From CAUZFZ01 sp963579025 (lineage in GTDB: Bacteria > Planctomycetota > Planctomycetia > Planctomycetales > Planctomycetaceae): a stretch of 64,000 nt of DNA. This document shows, piece by piece, positions 18,289-27,018 of the stretch. The translations under genes and the position numbers were made by a program. The notes below the pieces were generated by a model. The model did no database searches. It was not told the DNA's origin and was given only the letters and a program-made list of their open reading frames with translations. Each line of letters starts with the position of its first letter. The first letter of the stretch is position 1. The DNA is taken from assembly GCA_963579025.1 (NCBI GenBank), contig CAUZFZ010000002.1, forward strand, positions 1-64,000, written 5' to 3'.

Positions 18289-18534
18289 TCAGGACTGCAC
18301 GGATTCCGGAGCCGGCGTGTCGGTGTCCAGCGGCGCTTCGGTCGCTTCCGGCGCTTCGGTTGCTTCCGCTTCTTTCCGCTTGATGGCCTCGTACACTTCG
18401 CGGCGATGGACGCTGATCTCGCGCGGGGCTTCAATGCCCAGGCGGACTTTGTCTCCGCGAATCTCGACAACCATGATGGAGATGTTGTCTCCAATGACAA
18501 TCTTTTCGTCTTTCTTCCGGCTGAGTACGAGCAT
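18289..18534 (-). CDS. csrA: Carbon storage regulator CsrA (RNA-binding translational regulator)
   Basis: The 81-residue protein starts at the ATG at 18534 ('MLVLSRKKDEKIVIGD'). The core matches CsrA throughout, including 'DKVRLGIEAPREISVHRREV', with the RNA-binding arginine equivalent to E. coli R44. CsrA dimers bind GGA motifs in mRNA leaders and block or stabilise translation. A tail of about 25 residues rich in Ala, Glu, Thr and Pro extends beyond the core. It is one of three CsrA-like genes in the window (others at 52678 and 59678). Confidence 0.95.
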   Translation of the reverse strand: MLVLSRKKDEKIVIGDNISIMVVEIRGDKVRLGIEAPREISVHRREVYEAIKRKEAEATEAPEATEAPLDTDTPAPESVQS

Positions 18535-18909
18535 CGTCCTGGTTCCTGCCTTGGGGTGAATGGCCCGTTTCCCACGGACCAGCGTCTGGATGCCCGGTTC
18601 CACTCCGGAACGCGGTAGCAATTCAGTCGCACCCTCAGCCTATACCCTGGAGGTCCAGGTGGCGTGATTTTCAAGGCAACCAGTGACAAACCGTCAAGTT
18701 TGTATGCAGGCAAGGCTGGAACTAACCCCTGGGCGGATTGAAAGGGCCAGCGCAACCAGGACGATCAGCATGGTTATCGTCCGCAGGAGCACAACCCGGC
18801 CGAACCGGAACCGAGTGGTAGCGAAACTCGCCAAGAGTTTCGGCCGAAAGTCCTGGCGACTTTCGCTACATCAGAAATCCCGCAGGAGCACAATCACCGC
18901 GTCGTGACG
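18535..18909. other. Intergenic stretch holding a palindromic element
   Basis: This gap lies upstream of csrA (minus strand) and downstream of the zinc-ribbon gene. Apart from the palindrome at 18818-18869 nothing was recognised. The csrA promoter should lie just above 18534. Confidence 0.5.
18818..18869. repeat. 52-bp palindrome ('GTAGCGAAA' type)
   Basis: Two 26-base arms (18818-18843 and 18844-18869) are inverted copies of each other with three mismatches and no spacer. The arms begin and end with GTAGCGAAA / TTTCGCTAC. It encodes nothing and is probably a member of a dispersed family, or a strong cruciform/RNA hairpin. Confidence 0.8.
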
Positions 18910-19284
18910 CTACACGCGAATCTTCGCTGTATTAGATCGCGTTGCCGGCCATTCGTGGTCGCAGTCTTCGCAATGAAATCCGACAAGCGAAGCCGTTCCG
19001 GGAACGACCTGTCCCGCGGCATCGGTGCGGCCATCGTTCAGCATCAGAGGTAGAACCGACGCATGACGGCACTGCGGGCAACAGACGTTGGCGTGAATCG
19101 ACCGGGCCCGGTCGACAAGACTTCGAGGACCGCTGCGCAACCGGTCAACCCAATCGGCGAATGAATAGATGATCGGCTGGCCGGAGTTGCGGCCCGATTC
19201 GACCGAATCTGGAGAGCCTGTCTCGATCGAGGTGGGCGTGTCAGACGTCTCCGGATTTTCGTCCGGGCGGAAGATCTTCAGCAT
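18910..19284 (-). CDS. Zinc-ribbon protein of unknown function
   Basis: The 124-residue protein is taken from the ATG at 19284 ('MLKIFRPDENPE'); the frame is open for 36 more codons upstream. The C-terminal half has two CxxC pairs, 'CCPQCRH' and 'HCEDCDHEW', about 40 residues apart, which should bind one zinc ion as a ribbon. The N-terminal 50 residues are acidic and Ser/Thr-rich and look disordered. Partners and function are unknown. It is divergent from the sulfatase gene. Confidence 0.75.
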   Translation of the reverse strand: MLKIFRPDENPETSDTPTSIETGSPDSVESGRNSGQPIIYSFADWVDRLRSGPRSLVDRARSIHANVCCPQCRHASVLPLMLNDGRTDAAGQVVPGTASLVGFHCEDCDHEWPATRSNTAKIRV

Positions 19285-19434
19285 GCTCGTCCTTGCGCCT
19301 CTGTTGAGTCCGTTGATTCCGCAATTAATCAAAGCCGACAATCCATTGCCGGCGCGGGCGGGGAAAGTACCGTGGATCACGTGTACCAGCAAGACGGCCT
19401 GCTATTCTGTCGCGGACCCTCATCAGGAAAACTC

Positions 19435-20787
19435 ATGCTTAGACAACTGACGGCCGGCCTTGCGCTTCTGATCCTGGCGGCGGCGGCATCGGCGGCGGAT
19501 CGTCCCAATATCGTTCTGATCCTGTCCGACGACCTGGGTGTCGAAGGCCTGAACTGCTACGGCGGGACAAGTTACCGCACGCCGCAACTCGATCGGCTGG
19601 CGGCCGAAGGTGTGCGGTTCACTCATGCGTACGCGCAACCGCTCTGCACGAATACGCGCATCCAGTTGATGACCGGGCTCTACAACAACCGCAACTGGCT
19701 GTATTTCGGATGCCTGGATCCGAACGCAAAGACAATCGGCCACTGGATGAAAGACGCTGGATACCACACGTGCATCGCCGGCAAGTGGCAACTGCAGAGT
19801 TACGACCCTCCGGATTACCCCGGCTCGGAACTGCGACGCGGCAAGGGCATGCAGGTCCAGGACGCCGGGTTCGACGAGTACTCGCTTTGGCACACCGGCC
19901 ACACCGAACTCAAAGGTCCGCGGTTTGCCGATCCTGTGATTTTCGAAAACGGCGCATTCCGCAAGGACACGAAAGGCCGTTACGGAGAAGACGTCTGGGT
20001 CGAGTTCATTCAGAGCTTCATGCAGCGTCACGCCAGGGACGACAAGCCGTTCTTCGTGTACTACCCAATGACGCTTCCGCACTGGCCGTTCGTGCCAACG
20101 CCACGCAGCAACGACTGGGGCGTCGAAGAGAAGATGCATCCTCCGCTGGGTACATCTGGTGGCGACATCAAGTACTTCCCCGACATGGTCAATTACATGG
20201 ACGAAGTCATCGGCCGCGTCGTCGACACAGTGGACGAACTCGGCCTGCGCGAGAACACGCTGATTCTGTACGTCAGCGATAATGGAACGGATCGGAAAGT
20301 CGTTTCCCGATCGATCTTCGGCAACGTCCTGGGCGGCAAGGGATCGCCGACAAACGCAGGCACTCACGTGCCCATGATCGCTCGCTGGCCCGGTCGCATC
20401 AGTCCGGGCATCAACGAAGACCTGGTCGACACCACCGACTTCCTGCCCACCGTACTGGAAGCCGCCGGTAAACCGCTGCCGGACGACGTTGTGATCGATG
20501 GTCGCAGCTTTCTGCCTCAGTTGATGGGCCGAAAGGGTAACCCGCGCGACTGGGTGTTCTGCCACTACGATCCGCGACCCGGCTGGGACAAGGACAAGTT
20601 CGGACTCGTGCGTTTCGCCCGCACGAAACGCTTCAAGCTGTACGACACCGGTCGCCTGTACGATGTCCTGAACGATCGGCTTGAGACTCGACCCATTCCT
20701 CCGGAAGATGACACGACTGGCTCAAAGCAGGCCAGATCGCAACTGGCCGACGTGCTGTCGTCCATGACCGTGAAACCGGAGCACTGA
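19435..20787 (+). CDS. Exported arylsulfatase-type sulfatase
   Basis: The 450-residue protein starts at the ATG at 19435 with a signal peptide ending 'AAASA-A'. 'PNIVLILSDDLG' supplies metal ligands D32-D33, and 'YVSDNGTD' the second Asp-Asn pair. The formylglycine site is C71-T-N-T-R75, so Asn stands where the consensus CxPxR has Pro; the rest of the pocket ('GLYNNRNW', 'GKWQLQS') is normal. Sulfatases cleave sulfate esters, in planctomycetes mostly on algal polysaccharides. Its stop codon overlaps the next start (TGATG), which makes it first gene of a three-gene operon. Confidence 0.94.
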   Translation: MLRQLTAGLALLILAAAASAADRPNIVLILSDDLGVEGLNCYGGTSYRTPQLDRLAAEGVRFTHAYAQPLCTNTRIQLMTGLYNNRNWLYFGCLDPNAKTIGHWMKDAGYHTCIAGKWQLQSYDPPDYPGSELRRGKGMQVQDAGFDEYSLWHTGHTELKGPRFADPVIFENGAFRKDTKGRYGEDVWVEFIQSFMQRHARDDKPFFVYYPMTLPHWPFVPTPRSNDWGVEEKMHPPLGTSGGDIKYFPDMVNYMDEVIGRVVDTVDELGLRENTLILYVSDNGTDRKVVSRSIFGNVLGGKGSPTNAGTHVPMIARWPGRISPGINEDLVDTTDFLPTVLEAAGKPLPDDVVIDGRSFLPQLMGRKGNPRDWVFCHYDPRPGWDKDKFGLVRFARTKRFKLYDTGRLYDVLNDRLETRPIPPEDDTTGSKQARSQLADVLSSMTVKPEH

Positions 20788-22541
20788 TGGCAAAGACGCG
20801 GCGAGCGGCTGACGTCTTTTTCCCGTTCCTCAAGAAGAGCAAACGAACGGGTTGGCGAGGGTTGGCATTCCGTTGGCTGGATCGCATCGGCCCGGTGACT
20901 CGATTCTCACCGCTGCGCCGAGCCGTCCAGGCGATCTGCCTGCTTATGTTCCTCTTCGCGTTCTTCCACGTCTGCTGGCCGTACTCGCAACACTTTTCGA
21001 CCGAGACATTCAGCAGTAAGGAGTCGTTTCCCGTTGAGACGTTTCTGCTGATCGACCCACTTGTTGGCCTGTCGACGGCGCTCGCCGGCAAAGTCCTCAA
21101 CTGGTCGACGCTCTGGTGGATGGTCGGCATCGTCGCCCTCTGCGTACTCGTTCCCCGCGCGTTCTGCGGCTGGTTCTGTCCACTGGGTACACTCATCGAT
21201 GTCTTCGACTGGGCGATCGGGCGACACTTCAAGAGATTCCATCTGCCGGACAACGGACCGAAGGGCGGCTGGGTCCACTTCAAGTACTACCTGCTGGGTG
21301 GAGTACTTGTGACGTCAGCCTGCGGAATACTGACGTCGGGGTACTTCTCCGCTATTCCCGTGCTGACTCGCGGCTTGCTGTTTACTGGCGGAAGACTGCA
21401 GTTGGGCGCCATCAAGGGCAGCAGTCACCTGCCACCCGTCGGCTGGACGTTCTGGCTGTCGATCGGGCTGTTCGCCGCGGTGTTTCTACTGAGCCTGCTG
21501 GGTCGACGGTTCTGGTGTCGATACGTCTGCCCGAGCGGCGCGTTGCTGTCCGTCTTCAACTTCTTCCGCGTGGGTGAGCGGAAGGTCGAAAGCACGTGTA
21601 TCAACTGCAACAAATGCGTCGAGGCCTGTCCGTTCGATGCGATTCACGAAGACTTCACAACCCGCACGAACGACTGCACCTACTGTCAGACGTGCGGCGG
21701 CGCCTGCCCGGTCGATGCCATCAAGTTTGTCACGCGCTGGAATACGGTCGAACTGAAAATGTTCAACGATCCGCCCGTCGAGCCGCGGCCCGTGTCACGC
21801 CGCGGATTCCTCACGGCCGGGGTCGCTGGGGGAACGACCGCTGCACTCACCATGCTGGTAGATTCCGCCATTCCCGCCGACACACCGCGGCCATTGCGCC
21901 CGCCGGGTAGCGTGCCGGAGGATCAGTTCCTCGATCTGTGCATTCGCTGCGGCGAGTGCTTCAAGGTCTGTCCCGGTCCCGTGCTGCATCCGGCGGGGCT
22001 GGAGCACGGCCTGGATTCGCTGTGGACACCGGTCGCGCATCCCGAACACGCCGGTTGTCATCAGGACTGCAACTTCTGCACGCTCGTCTGTCCGACTGGA
22101 GCGATTCAACCGCTCGACATTCTGCGCAAACGGAAAACGCATATGGGTCTGGCGGTCGTCAATACGCAAACGTGCCTGCCGTTCCGGGAAGATGGCCGAG
22201 AAGACTGCGATCTGTGTTTCGCCGAATGCGAACAGGCCGGCTATCACGCGATCGACATGCGACCGATCCAACTGCCGGTCGATCGAGAAGAACTGGAATC
22301 GCAGGGGTTTACCGATTCCGAGATCGACGAGATGAGTACGATTCTGGCGCCGTTCGTCAATCCGGATAATTGCGTTGGCTGTGGCATCTGCACGTATCGT
22401 TGCCACACACGATACGTCGTCCAGGAACAGCGACTGGACGCCGCGGCGATTCCTGTCATCGCCGACAACGAAGATCGCAATGGCGTGAACCAGGCCACAT
22501 CGATGACAACTCGAACAATGACCCAGGAGTCAGAGTCTTGA
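20787..22541 (+). CDS. NapH-NapG-like membrane-bound multi-cluster 4Fe-4S electron-transfer protein
   Basis: The protein has 584 residues. Residues 1-330 resemble NapH/NosR-type proteins: several membrane segments, two CxxxCP motifs (C127/C131 and C244/C248), then two 4Fe-4S sites (C271-C281 and C297-C307). At 337-342 a twin-arginine-like motif 'SRRGFL' precedes a hydrophobic stretch. After it come more CxxCxxCxxxC-type sites (385-395, 424-435, 474-481, 529-539), as in NapG, which is normally a separate Tat-exported protein. The whole looks like a natural NapH-NapG fusion moving electrons from the quinol pool across the membrane. The start overlaps the sulfatase stop and the end overlaps the next gene, so all three should be cotranslated. 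The electron acceptor is unknown. Confidence 0.9.
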   Translation: MAKTRRAADVFFPFLKKSKRTGWRGLAFRWLDRIGPVTRFSPLRRAVQAICLLMFLFAFFHVCWPYSQHFSTETFSSKESFPVETFLLIDPLVGLSTALAGKVLNWSTLWWMVGIVALCVLVPRAFCGWFCPLGTLIDVFDWAIGRHFKRFHLPDNGPKGGWVHFKYYLLGGVLVTSACGILTSGYFSAIPVLTRGLLFTGGRLQLGAIKGSSHLPPVGWTFWLSIGLFAAVFLLSLLGRRFWCRYVCPSGALLSVFNFFRVGERKVESTCINCNKCVEACPFDAIHEDFTTRTNDCTYCQTCGGACPVDAIKFVTRWNTVELKMFNDPPVEPRPVSRRGFLTAGVAGGTTAALTMLVDSAIPADTPRPLRPPGSVPEDQFLDLCIRCGECFKVCPGPVLHPAGLEHGLDSLWTPVAHPEHAGCHQDCNFCTLVCPTGAIQPLDILRKRKTHMGLAVVNTQTCLPFREDGREDCDLCFAECEQAGYHAIDMRPIQLPVDREELESQGFTDSEIDEMSTILAPFVNPDNCVGCGICTYRCHTRYVVQEQRLDAAAIPVIADNEDRNGVNQATSMTTRTMTQESES

Positions 22542-23122
22542 TTGCACGAAGTCGATTCCGTCCGCGCATTCTGGTGCTGCCTGTTGCCGCGCTACTGATC
22601 TATGCCGCCGTCGAATACGGACCCCAGACATCGCCCCGCAGACGGTCGACTCAATCGTCCGTCGCGGTCATGCGGGCGCCGTTGTTCGAAGGCACGGATT
22701 CCACCAGATCGCTGTTCCGGCTGCACGGCTGGCTGGGTCGCCACACGATTTTCATCGTGTTTTTTGACGGAGAAAAAGGCGCCGCCGCGGACCCAGTGTT
22801 ATCTCATTTACTTCAACACACGGCCGACCTGAAAAGAACGAACACCTACGTGGCCGCGATCAGTACGGCGTTACCTTCCCAGAACAGCACCGCGGGTTTC
22901 CCCAGTTCGTTCGCACTGGTCACCGACCTGCCCCCGGATCACAGCATCCACCGATCGTGGAACTGCTACGACGACACGGCGGACAAGCCAGTCACGGCCG
23001 TGTTCCTAATCGACCGAGTGGGAAACGTCCCGGCAAAGGACGGCCATCCGATGCCATTGCAGGACGCGCATGCAGAAATTCATCGACTACTCGGTTCCGC
23101 GCATGAACCGGCGAATCCCTGA
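22538..23122 (+). CDS. Membrane-anchored thioredoxin-fold-like protein
   Basis: The 194-residue protein probably starts at the TTG at 22538: CAGGAG lies 8 bases upstream and TTGA overlaps the stop codon of the Fe-S gene. An N-terminal hydrophobic anchor ('ILVLPVAALLIYAAVEYG') is followed by 'APLFEGTDSTRSLFRLHGWL' and 'IFIVFFDGEKG', which resembles the first half of the redoxin/AhpC fold. The catalytic Cys of peroxiredoxins is not present at the expected place and no CxxC occurs, so a redox activity is doubtful. It is the last gene of the sulfatase operon and may be a periplasmic partner of the Fe-S protein; this is inference. Confidence 0.7.
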   Translation: MIARSRFRPRILVLPVAALLIYAAVEYGPQTSPRRRSTQSSVAVMRAPLFEGTDSTRSLFRLHGWLGRHTIFIVFFDGEKGAAADPVLSHLLQHTADLKRTNTYVAAISTALPSQNSTAGFPSSFALVTDLPPDHSIHRSWNCYDDTADKPVTAVFLIDRVGNVPAKDGHPMPLQDAHAEIHRLLGSAHEPANP

Positions 23123-23205
23123 TCGCGCAGTTGGAGAATAGAGTCCTGGCCTGGCCCCTGGCCGCAACCGAATTCGTAACCCAAAGAGCCGGTGAGTTTC
23201 GCAGG

Positions 23206-23336
23206 GTGTGACAAGCGGAGCAAAGTACCAATTCGGTGTGCCGGCGCGGGCGACTCCTGGAGTTGTTCAGTGCTCACGTTGTTCTGAGCTCTCCGCGCCG
23301 GCACACCGCAGATGCTATTTGGCCCGCTTGTCACAC
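23206..23336. repeat. 131-bp imperfect palindrome
   Basis: The ends are GTGTGACAAGCGG and its reverse complement, and the arms stay complementary for about 45 bases, including the block CGGTGTGCCGGCGCGG. The centre (about 23255-23290) also pairs in part. Both strands therefore encode a similar short nonsense peptide beginning 'MTSG'. It lies in the gap before the Ser/Thr kinase, whose true start is further downstream. It is a probable mobile or structural repeat. Confidence 0.85.
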
Positions 23337-23610
23337 GCCGCGCTTACGCCTAACGCTTCCGGTTGCGATCGCCCAGGACTTTGTCAAGAAAACAAGACTC
23401 TACGCATTTGCAATGCGGATGGGTGTCGACATCGGCGCCGATCCACGGTTCCGAACGACTGGAAGATATTGGGACAAACAACAAACTTTGTCTTGCGGCT
23501 TTGGGCAACTCGCACGACGCGTAGTGGCTTTCGGATGTGGTGACCAGATCGCATCATGGGTGGACACCATCTGTAGTTCCGACCACACGTTGCTGAAAGC
23601 CCTGACCATC
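23337..23610. other. Leader region upstream of the Ser/Thr kinase gene
   Basis: The kinase frame is open through this stretch, but the residues it would encode are unlike kinase N-termini and lead back into the palindrome. I therefore treat it as untranslated. No promoter was recognised. Confidence 0.5.
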
Positions 23611-25674
23611 ATGTCCGTCGAACAACACCTGCTGTTTGCCGTTCTGGCATTTGAAGATGAGCTGCTCGATCTGCAGCAGCTCACGTCCGCATGTCGTGCC
23701 TGGGCGACCGACAAGTCGAAATCACTCGCCGATCAATTGACCGAACGCGGTTGGGTCACGCCTGAAGATCGAGTCTTCATCGAGAAGAAAGCCGCGCGTA
23801 AACTGGCGAAGCATCAGAACGATCCGCGAGTGACGCTCAATTCGGTAACCAGAGGCGATGTGTGCGATGCGTTGTTGACCCAGGTGGGAGACACCGATGT
23901 CCAGCAGTCGCTCAGCTCATGGCCATCCGCAGCACCGGTCCTGATCGAGACCATCGGTCAGACGCTCGACGAATCTGAGCAGCCAAAGTCGCGCTACACA
24001 TGGATCAATGAAGTCGGCACGGGTGGCCTGGGCAAGGTCTGGCTGGCGCGGGACAACAACCTGTCGCGCGAGGTGGCGCTCAAGGAGATCAAACCAGGTT
24101 CAGCTTCGAGTGAAGCCGTGCGACGTCTGATTAAAGAGGCGCAGATTACCGGTCAGTTGCAGCATCCGGGCATCGTCCCGGTCTACGAGATCAACCACGA
24201 GGGGCGACCCTTCTACACAATGAAACTGGTGAGGGGCGAGACACTCTCCAAAACGATTCGCGAGCATCACGAACGGAAACAGGCCGGTGATGACGATCCG
24301 CTTTCAGAACGGCGACTGATTCGCATATTCCTGAGCGTGTGCGACGCCATCGCGTACGCCCATTCCCGAGGCGTGATTCATCGCGATCTGAAGCCCGAGA
24401 ACATCGTCCTGGGCGAATTCGGTGAAGCCATTGTGCTGGACTGGGGTCTGGCCCGTCAGGTGAACAGCGACGACGAAGACTCGACGCCAATCGTCGTTAC
24501 AGAAGACGGTTGGACTGAAGCGACGCAGGCGGGAAAGAGACTTGGCACACCAGGATACATGTCGCCGGAACAGGCCGCTGGTCGCGTGCAGCACATGGAT
24601 GAGCGGACTGACATCTACGGACTCGGCGCGATCCTGTTCGAAATCCTGACTGGCCAGCCGCCTCACCAACCGGACAAGTCCGTATACGTGGGCTCCCGGC
24701 TGACCGCCATGCTGCACCGCATTGCAACCGGCCAGACGCCGCACGTTCGGGAAATCGACACAACGATCCCCGTCGAGCTGGACGCCATCTGCGCGATTGC
24801 GATGGCACGGCGGCACAACGTACGTTTCCAGACGGTCACCGACTTCGAAGCTGCCATGAAGGAGTACTCTGCCCATATCGAGAGCATCTCTCTGACAGAA
24901 CTTGGCGAGGCCAATCTGGCAAAAGCCAGGGGCTCAGATAATTACGATGACTATGCTCGCACCATGTTCCAGTTTGAGCAGGCGTACGAAATGTGGCCCG
25001 TGAACGAGACTGCAAAAATCGGCGTATCGACCGCACGTCTCGCGTACGCCGAAAGTGCTCTTAAGAAAGGCGACCTTGACCTTTGCATGTCCGTCCTCGA
25101 CCCGAACGACCCCACTCACCGGAAGTTACGTAAGAAGTCGATTGAGGCACTCTCTCGGAAGCGGCGAATCGAGGAGGAACATTCACGTCTTCGCAGGAAC
25201 AAGCGACATACTTTCGTCCTGTGGATCGTGTCGGTGATTGCCGTCGTTATGTCGACATTATTCGTCGTGGCTGTCTATGCGGCGTTTGAAGCTACGGCTC
25301 AAAAGGCGATCGCCGTTGAGCAAGAGAAGATAGCAAAAATCAACGAAGCCGAGGCAATTAAGCAGGAAGGAATTGTGAAGGAGCAAACAAAGATCGCTCA
25401 GACAAACTTTGAAGAGGCTGAAAAGCAGCGTGTTACTGCTGACGGCGAACGCATGATCGCCGATCAGATGCGAATCGAAGCGGAAAAGGCCAAGGAGGCC
25501 GAAGCAGCACAAAAGCTGATTGCACAAAAGAATTTCGAGGAGGCTAAGAAGCTACGCCTGATCGCGGAGGAGAAAGACCGGGAAGCTGTCAAACTCAGCC
25601 AGCAGAAGGCTGTCGTAGAGGAGCAGTTGAAGATCGCTCTCAAAAAGATCAAAGATCTTGAGCAGAAACAGTGA
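23611..25674 (+). CDS. Membrane Ser/Thr protein kinase with C-terminal coiled coil
   Basis: The 687-residue protein is taken from the ATG at 23611 ('MSVEQHLLFAVLAFEDELLD'), which gives the usual planctomycete kinase N-terminus. The kinase domain covers about 128-420: glycine loop 'GTGGLG' (136-141), K158, catalytic 'HRDLKPEN' (257-264), 'DWG' (277-279) in place of DFG, and 'GTPGYMSPEQA' (312-322). A membrane helix lies near 533-560. Residues 561-687 form a long Lys/Glu/Ala-rich coiled coil with heptad-like repeats ('EAEKAKEAEAAQKLIAQ'). It should phosphorylate Ser/Thr residues of unknown targets. Usually such kinases carry a WD40 or TPR sensor; here there is only the coiled coil. Confidence 0.93.
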   Translation: MSVEQHLLFAVLAFEDELLDLQQLTSACRAWATDKSKSLADQLTERGWVTPEDRVFIEKKAARKLAKHQNDPRVTLNSVTRGDVCDALLTQVGDTDVQQSLSSWPSAAPVLIETIGQTLDESEQPKSRYTWINEVGTGGLGKVWLARDNNLSREVALKEIKPGSASSEAVRRLIKEAQITGQLQHPGIVPVYEINHEGRPFYTMKLVRGETLSKTIREHHERKQAGDDDPLSERRLIRIFLSVCDAIAYAHSRGVIHRDLKPENIVLGEFGEAIVLDWGLARQVNSDDEDSTPIVVTEDGWTEATQAGKRLGTPGYMSPEQAAGRVQHMDERTDIYGLGAILFEILTGQPPHQPDKSVYVGSRLTAMLHRIATGQTPHVREIDTTIPVELDAICAIAMARRHNVRFQTVTDFEAAMKEYSAHIESISLTELGEANLAKARGSDNYDDYARTMFQFEQAYEMWPVNETAKIGVSTARLAYAESALKKGDLDLCMSVLDPNDPTHRKLRKKSIEALSRKRRIEEEHSRLRRNKRHTFVLWIVSVIAVVMSTLFVVAVYAAFEATAQKAIAVEQEKIAKINEAEAIKQEGIVKEQTKIAQTNFEEAEKQRVTADGERMIADQMRIEAEKAKEAEAAQKLIAQKNFEEAKKLRLIAEEKDREAVKLSQQKAVVEEQLKIALKKIKDLEQKQ

Positions 25675-25795
25675 TGAGGGCTTCTCCCACATGCGTCCGC
25701 AGATTGCGTTGGACTGTGACGGACTAAATGGCAGCAGTCGGGAGTAGATTAATCTCTCATTTGAGCTCTTTACCGACGCCGAGACTCGGTGGCGA

Positions 25796-26863
25796 TCACG
25801 CTCGTTCGCGCAGCAGGCGGGCAGCGGCTGACAGGCTCTTCAGTTTCTCGAATGATTCGTCGAGCGGGATGCCGTGGTCTTTGCCGGGTGAGAAGCCGCA
25901 GTCGGGACTCAAGGTGAACCGGTCTGCCGCGATGTGTTCGAGTGCTTTGTCGACGCGCTCGACGATCTGTTCCGGCTGGTCGATTTCTGGAAAACGGACA
26001 TCCACGCAGCCCAGTCCAATCCGGAATTCCTCGGGCAACTCGGACAGGATGGCCACGTCGCCCGCGACTGGAATGCTGAATTCCATCATCAACTGGTCGA
26101 CGTCCAGTCGCTTGACGTGTTCGAGGATCGCTTCATATCCACCGGCCGCTCCCCACCCTTGGCGGCCCCAGTTGCGACGGCATAGATGGACGGCCAGTGT
26201 CACGCCCTCAACGCCTTCGACAATTGCATTGATGTATTCGACGGCGCGTCTCATTTCTGCTTCCGGGTCCTCAAACTTTGCCCGGACCTCGGGGTCCACC
26301 AACACGCACAGGTGCGGCTCGTCGAGCTGAATGATGTCGACGCCGATCTCGCGGACGGCCAGCAGTTCCTCGCGCAGCACCGGGACCAGAGCTTCGCAGA
26401 AAGCTTCGCGCGTCGGGTACGCATCGGTTGAATGATCCGGCTCCCACATGCGCTGGCCGATCAGGTACGGCGATGGTAACGCGACTTTGACGTGCCGGTC
26501 GGTGTTGTCTTTCAGGAACCGTGCCTCCCGGGCGACGATGCCGGGAAACTTCGGTGTCACTTTTCGAGTGACCACCTGGTGGTAGCCGAACACGTCCCGC
26601 TCAATCCACTCGAAGCCGTCCAGCATGTCGGCAATGACGTCGATGTAAGTCTCGCGCCGCCATTCGCCGTCTGAGACGATGTCGATCCCGGCATGCTCCT
26701 GAAGTCCAATCGCAAACCGCACGGCATCATCGGTGCGGCGTTGCAGTTCTGCATCGGGATGACCGCCAGCCTGCGTGCGCGCTGCCAGCAGATCTTTGAC
26801 ATACTGCGGTCGAGGCATGCTGCCAATGACGGCAGTGGGGAACAGTGGTAGCGCCTTGGTCAT
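25796..26863 (-). CDS. MetE-like cobalamin-independent methionine synthase family protein
   Basis: The protein has 355 residues from the ATG at 26863 ('MTKALPLFPTAVIGSMPRPQ'). It corresponds to the C-terminal catalytic barrel of MetE alone; full MetE is about 750 residues. Zinc-site residues are visible in 'LAVHLCRRNWG' (His, Cys) and 'LSPDCGFSPG' (Cys), and 'IIQLDEPHL' is the conserved Glu-containing motif. Short homologues transfer methyl groups from donors other than methyl-tetrahydrofolate triglutamate, or have unknown acceptors, so calling it a methionine synthase would be too strong. It stands alone, convergent with the kinase and divergent from the CRTAC gene. Confidence 0.88.
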   Translation of the reverse strand: MTKALPLFPTAVIGSMPRPQYVKDLLAARTQAGGHPDAELQRRTDDAVRFAIGLQEHAGIDIVSDGEWRRETYIDVIADMLDGFEWIERDVFGYHQVVTRKVTPKFPGIVAREARFLKDNTDRHVKVALPSPYLIGQRMWEPDHSTDAYPTREAFCEALVPVLREELLAVREIGVDIIQLDEPHLCVLVDPEVRAKFEDPEAEMRRAVEYINAIVEGVEGVTLAVHLCRRNWGRQGWGAAGGYEAILEHVKRLDVDQLMMEFSIPVAGDVAILSELPEEFRIGLGCVDVRFPEIDQPEQIVERVDKALEHIAADRFTLSPDCGFSPGKDHGIPLDESFEKLKSLSAAARLLRERA

Positions 26864-27018
26864 AGTTGGTGATCTCCGAACCGCCGGGTGGATACGGTGA
26901 CTTTGTACTGACAGGACGCGGCTGACACCAACGGCCGACGCCTTCACGCCCGCTGAACGGGTCGTTACACATCACTGCCGTTCGTGTCCACAACCGGGAA
27001 TCGAATTGGGAGTCTGTC

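Noticed and set aside
19423..20565. 380-residue minus-strand open frame opposite the sulfatase
   Set aside because: The sulfatase has signal peptide, active-site motifs and operon coupling; the antisense frame is a high-GC shadow.
23236..23610. N-terminal extension of the Ser/Thr kinase by about 125 residues
   Set aside because: The extension is encoded partly by the 131-bp palindrome and is unlike kinase N-termini; the ATG at 23611 gives the expected beginning.
26864..27018. Possible SAM or cobalamin riboswitch before the MetE-like gene
   Set aside because: No riboswitch core motif could be recognised in this short divergent gap.
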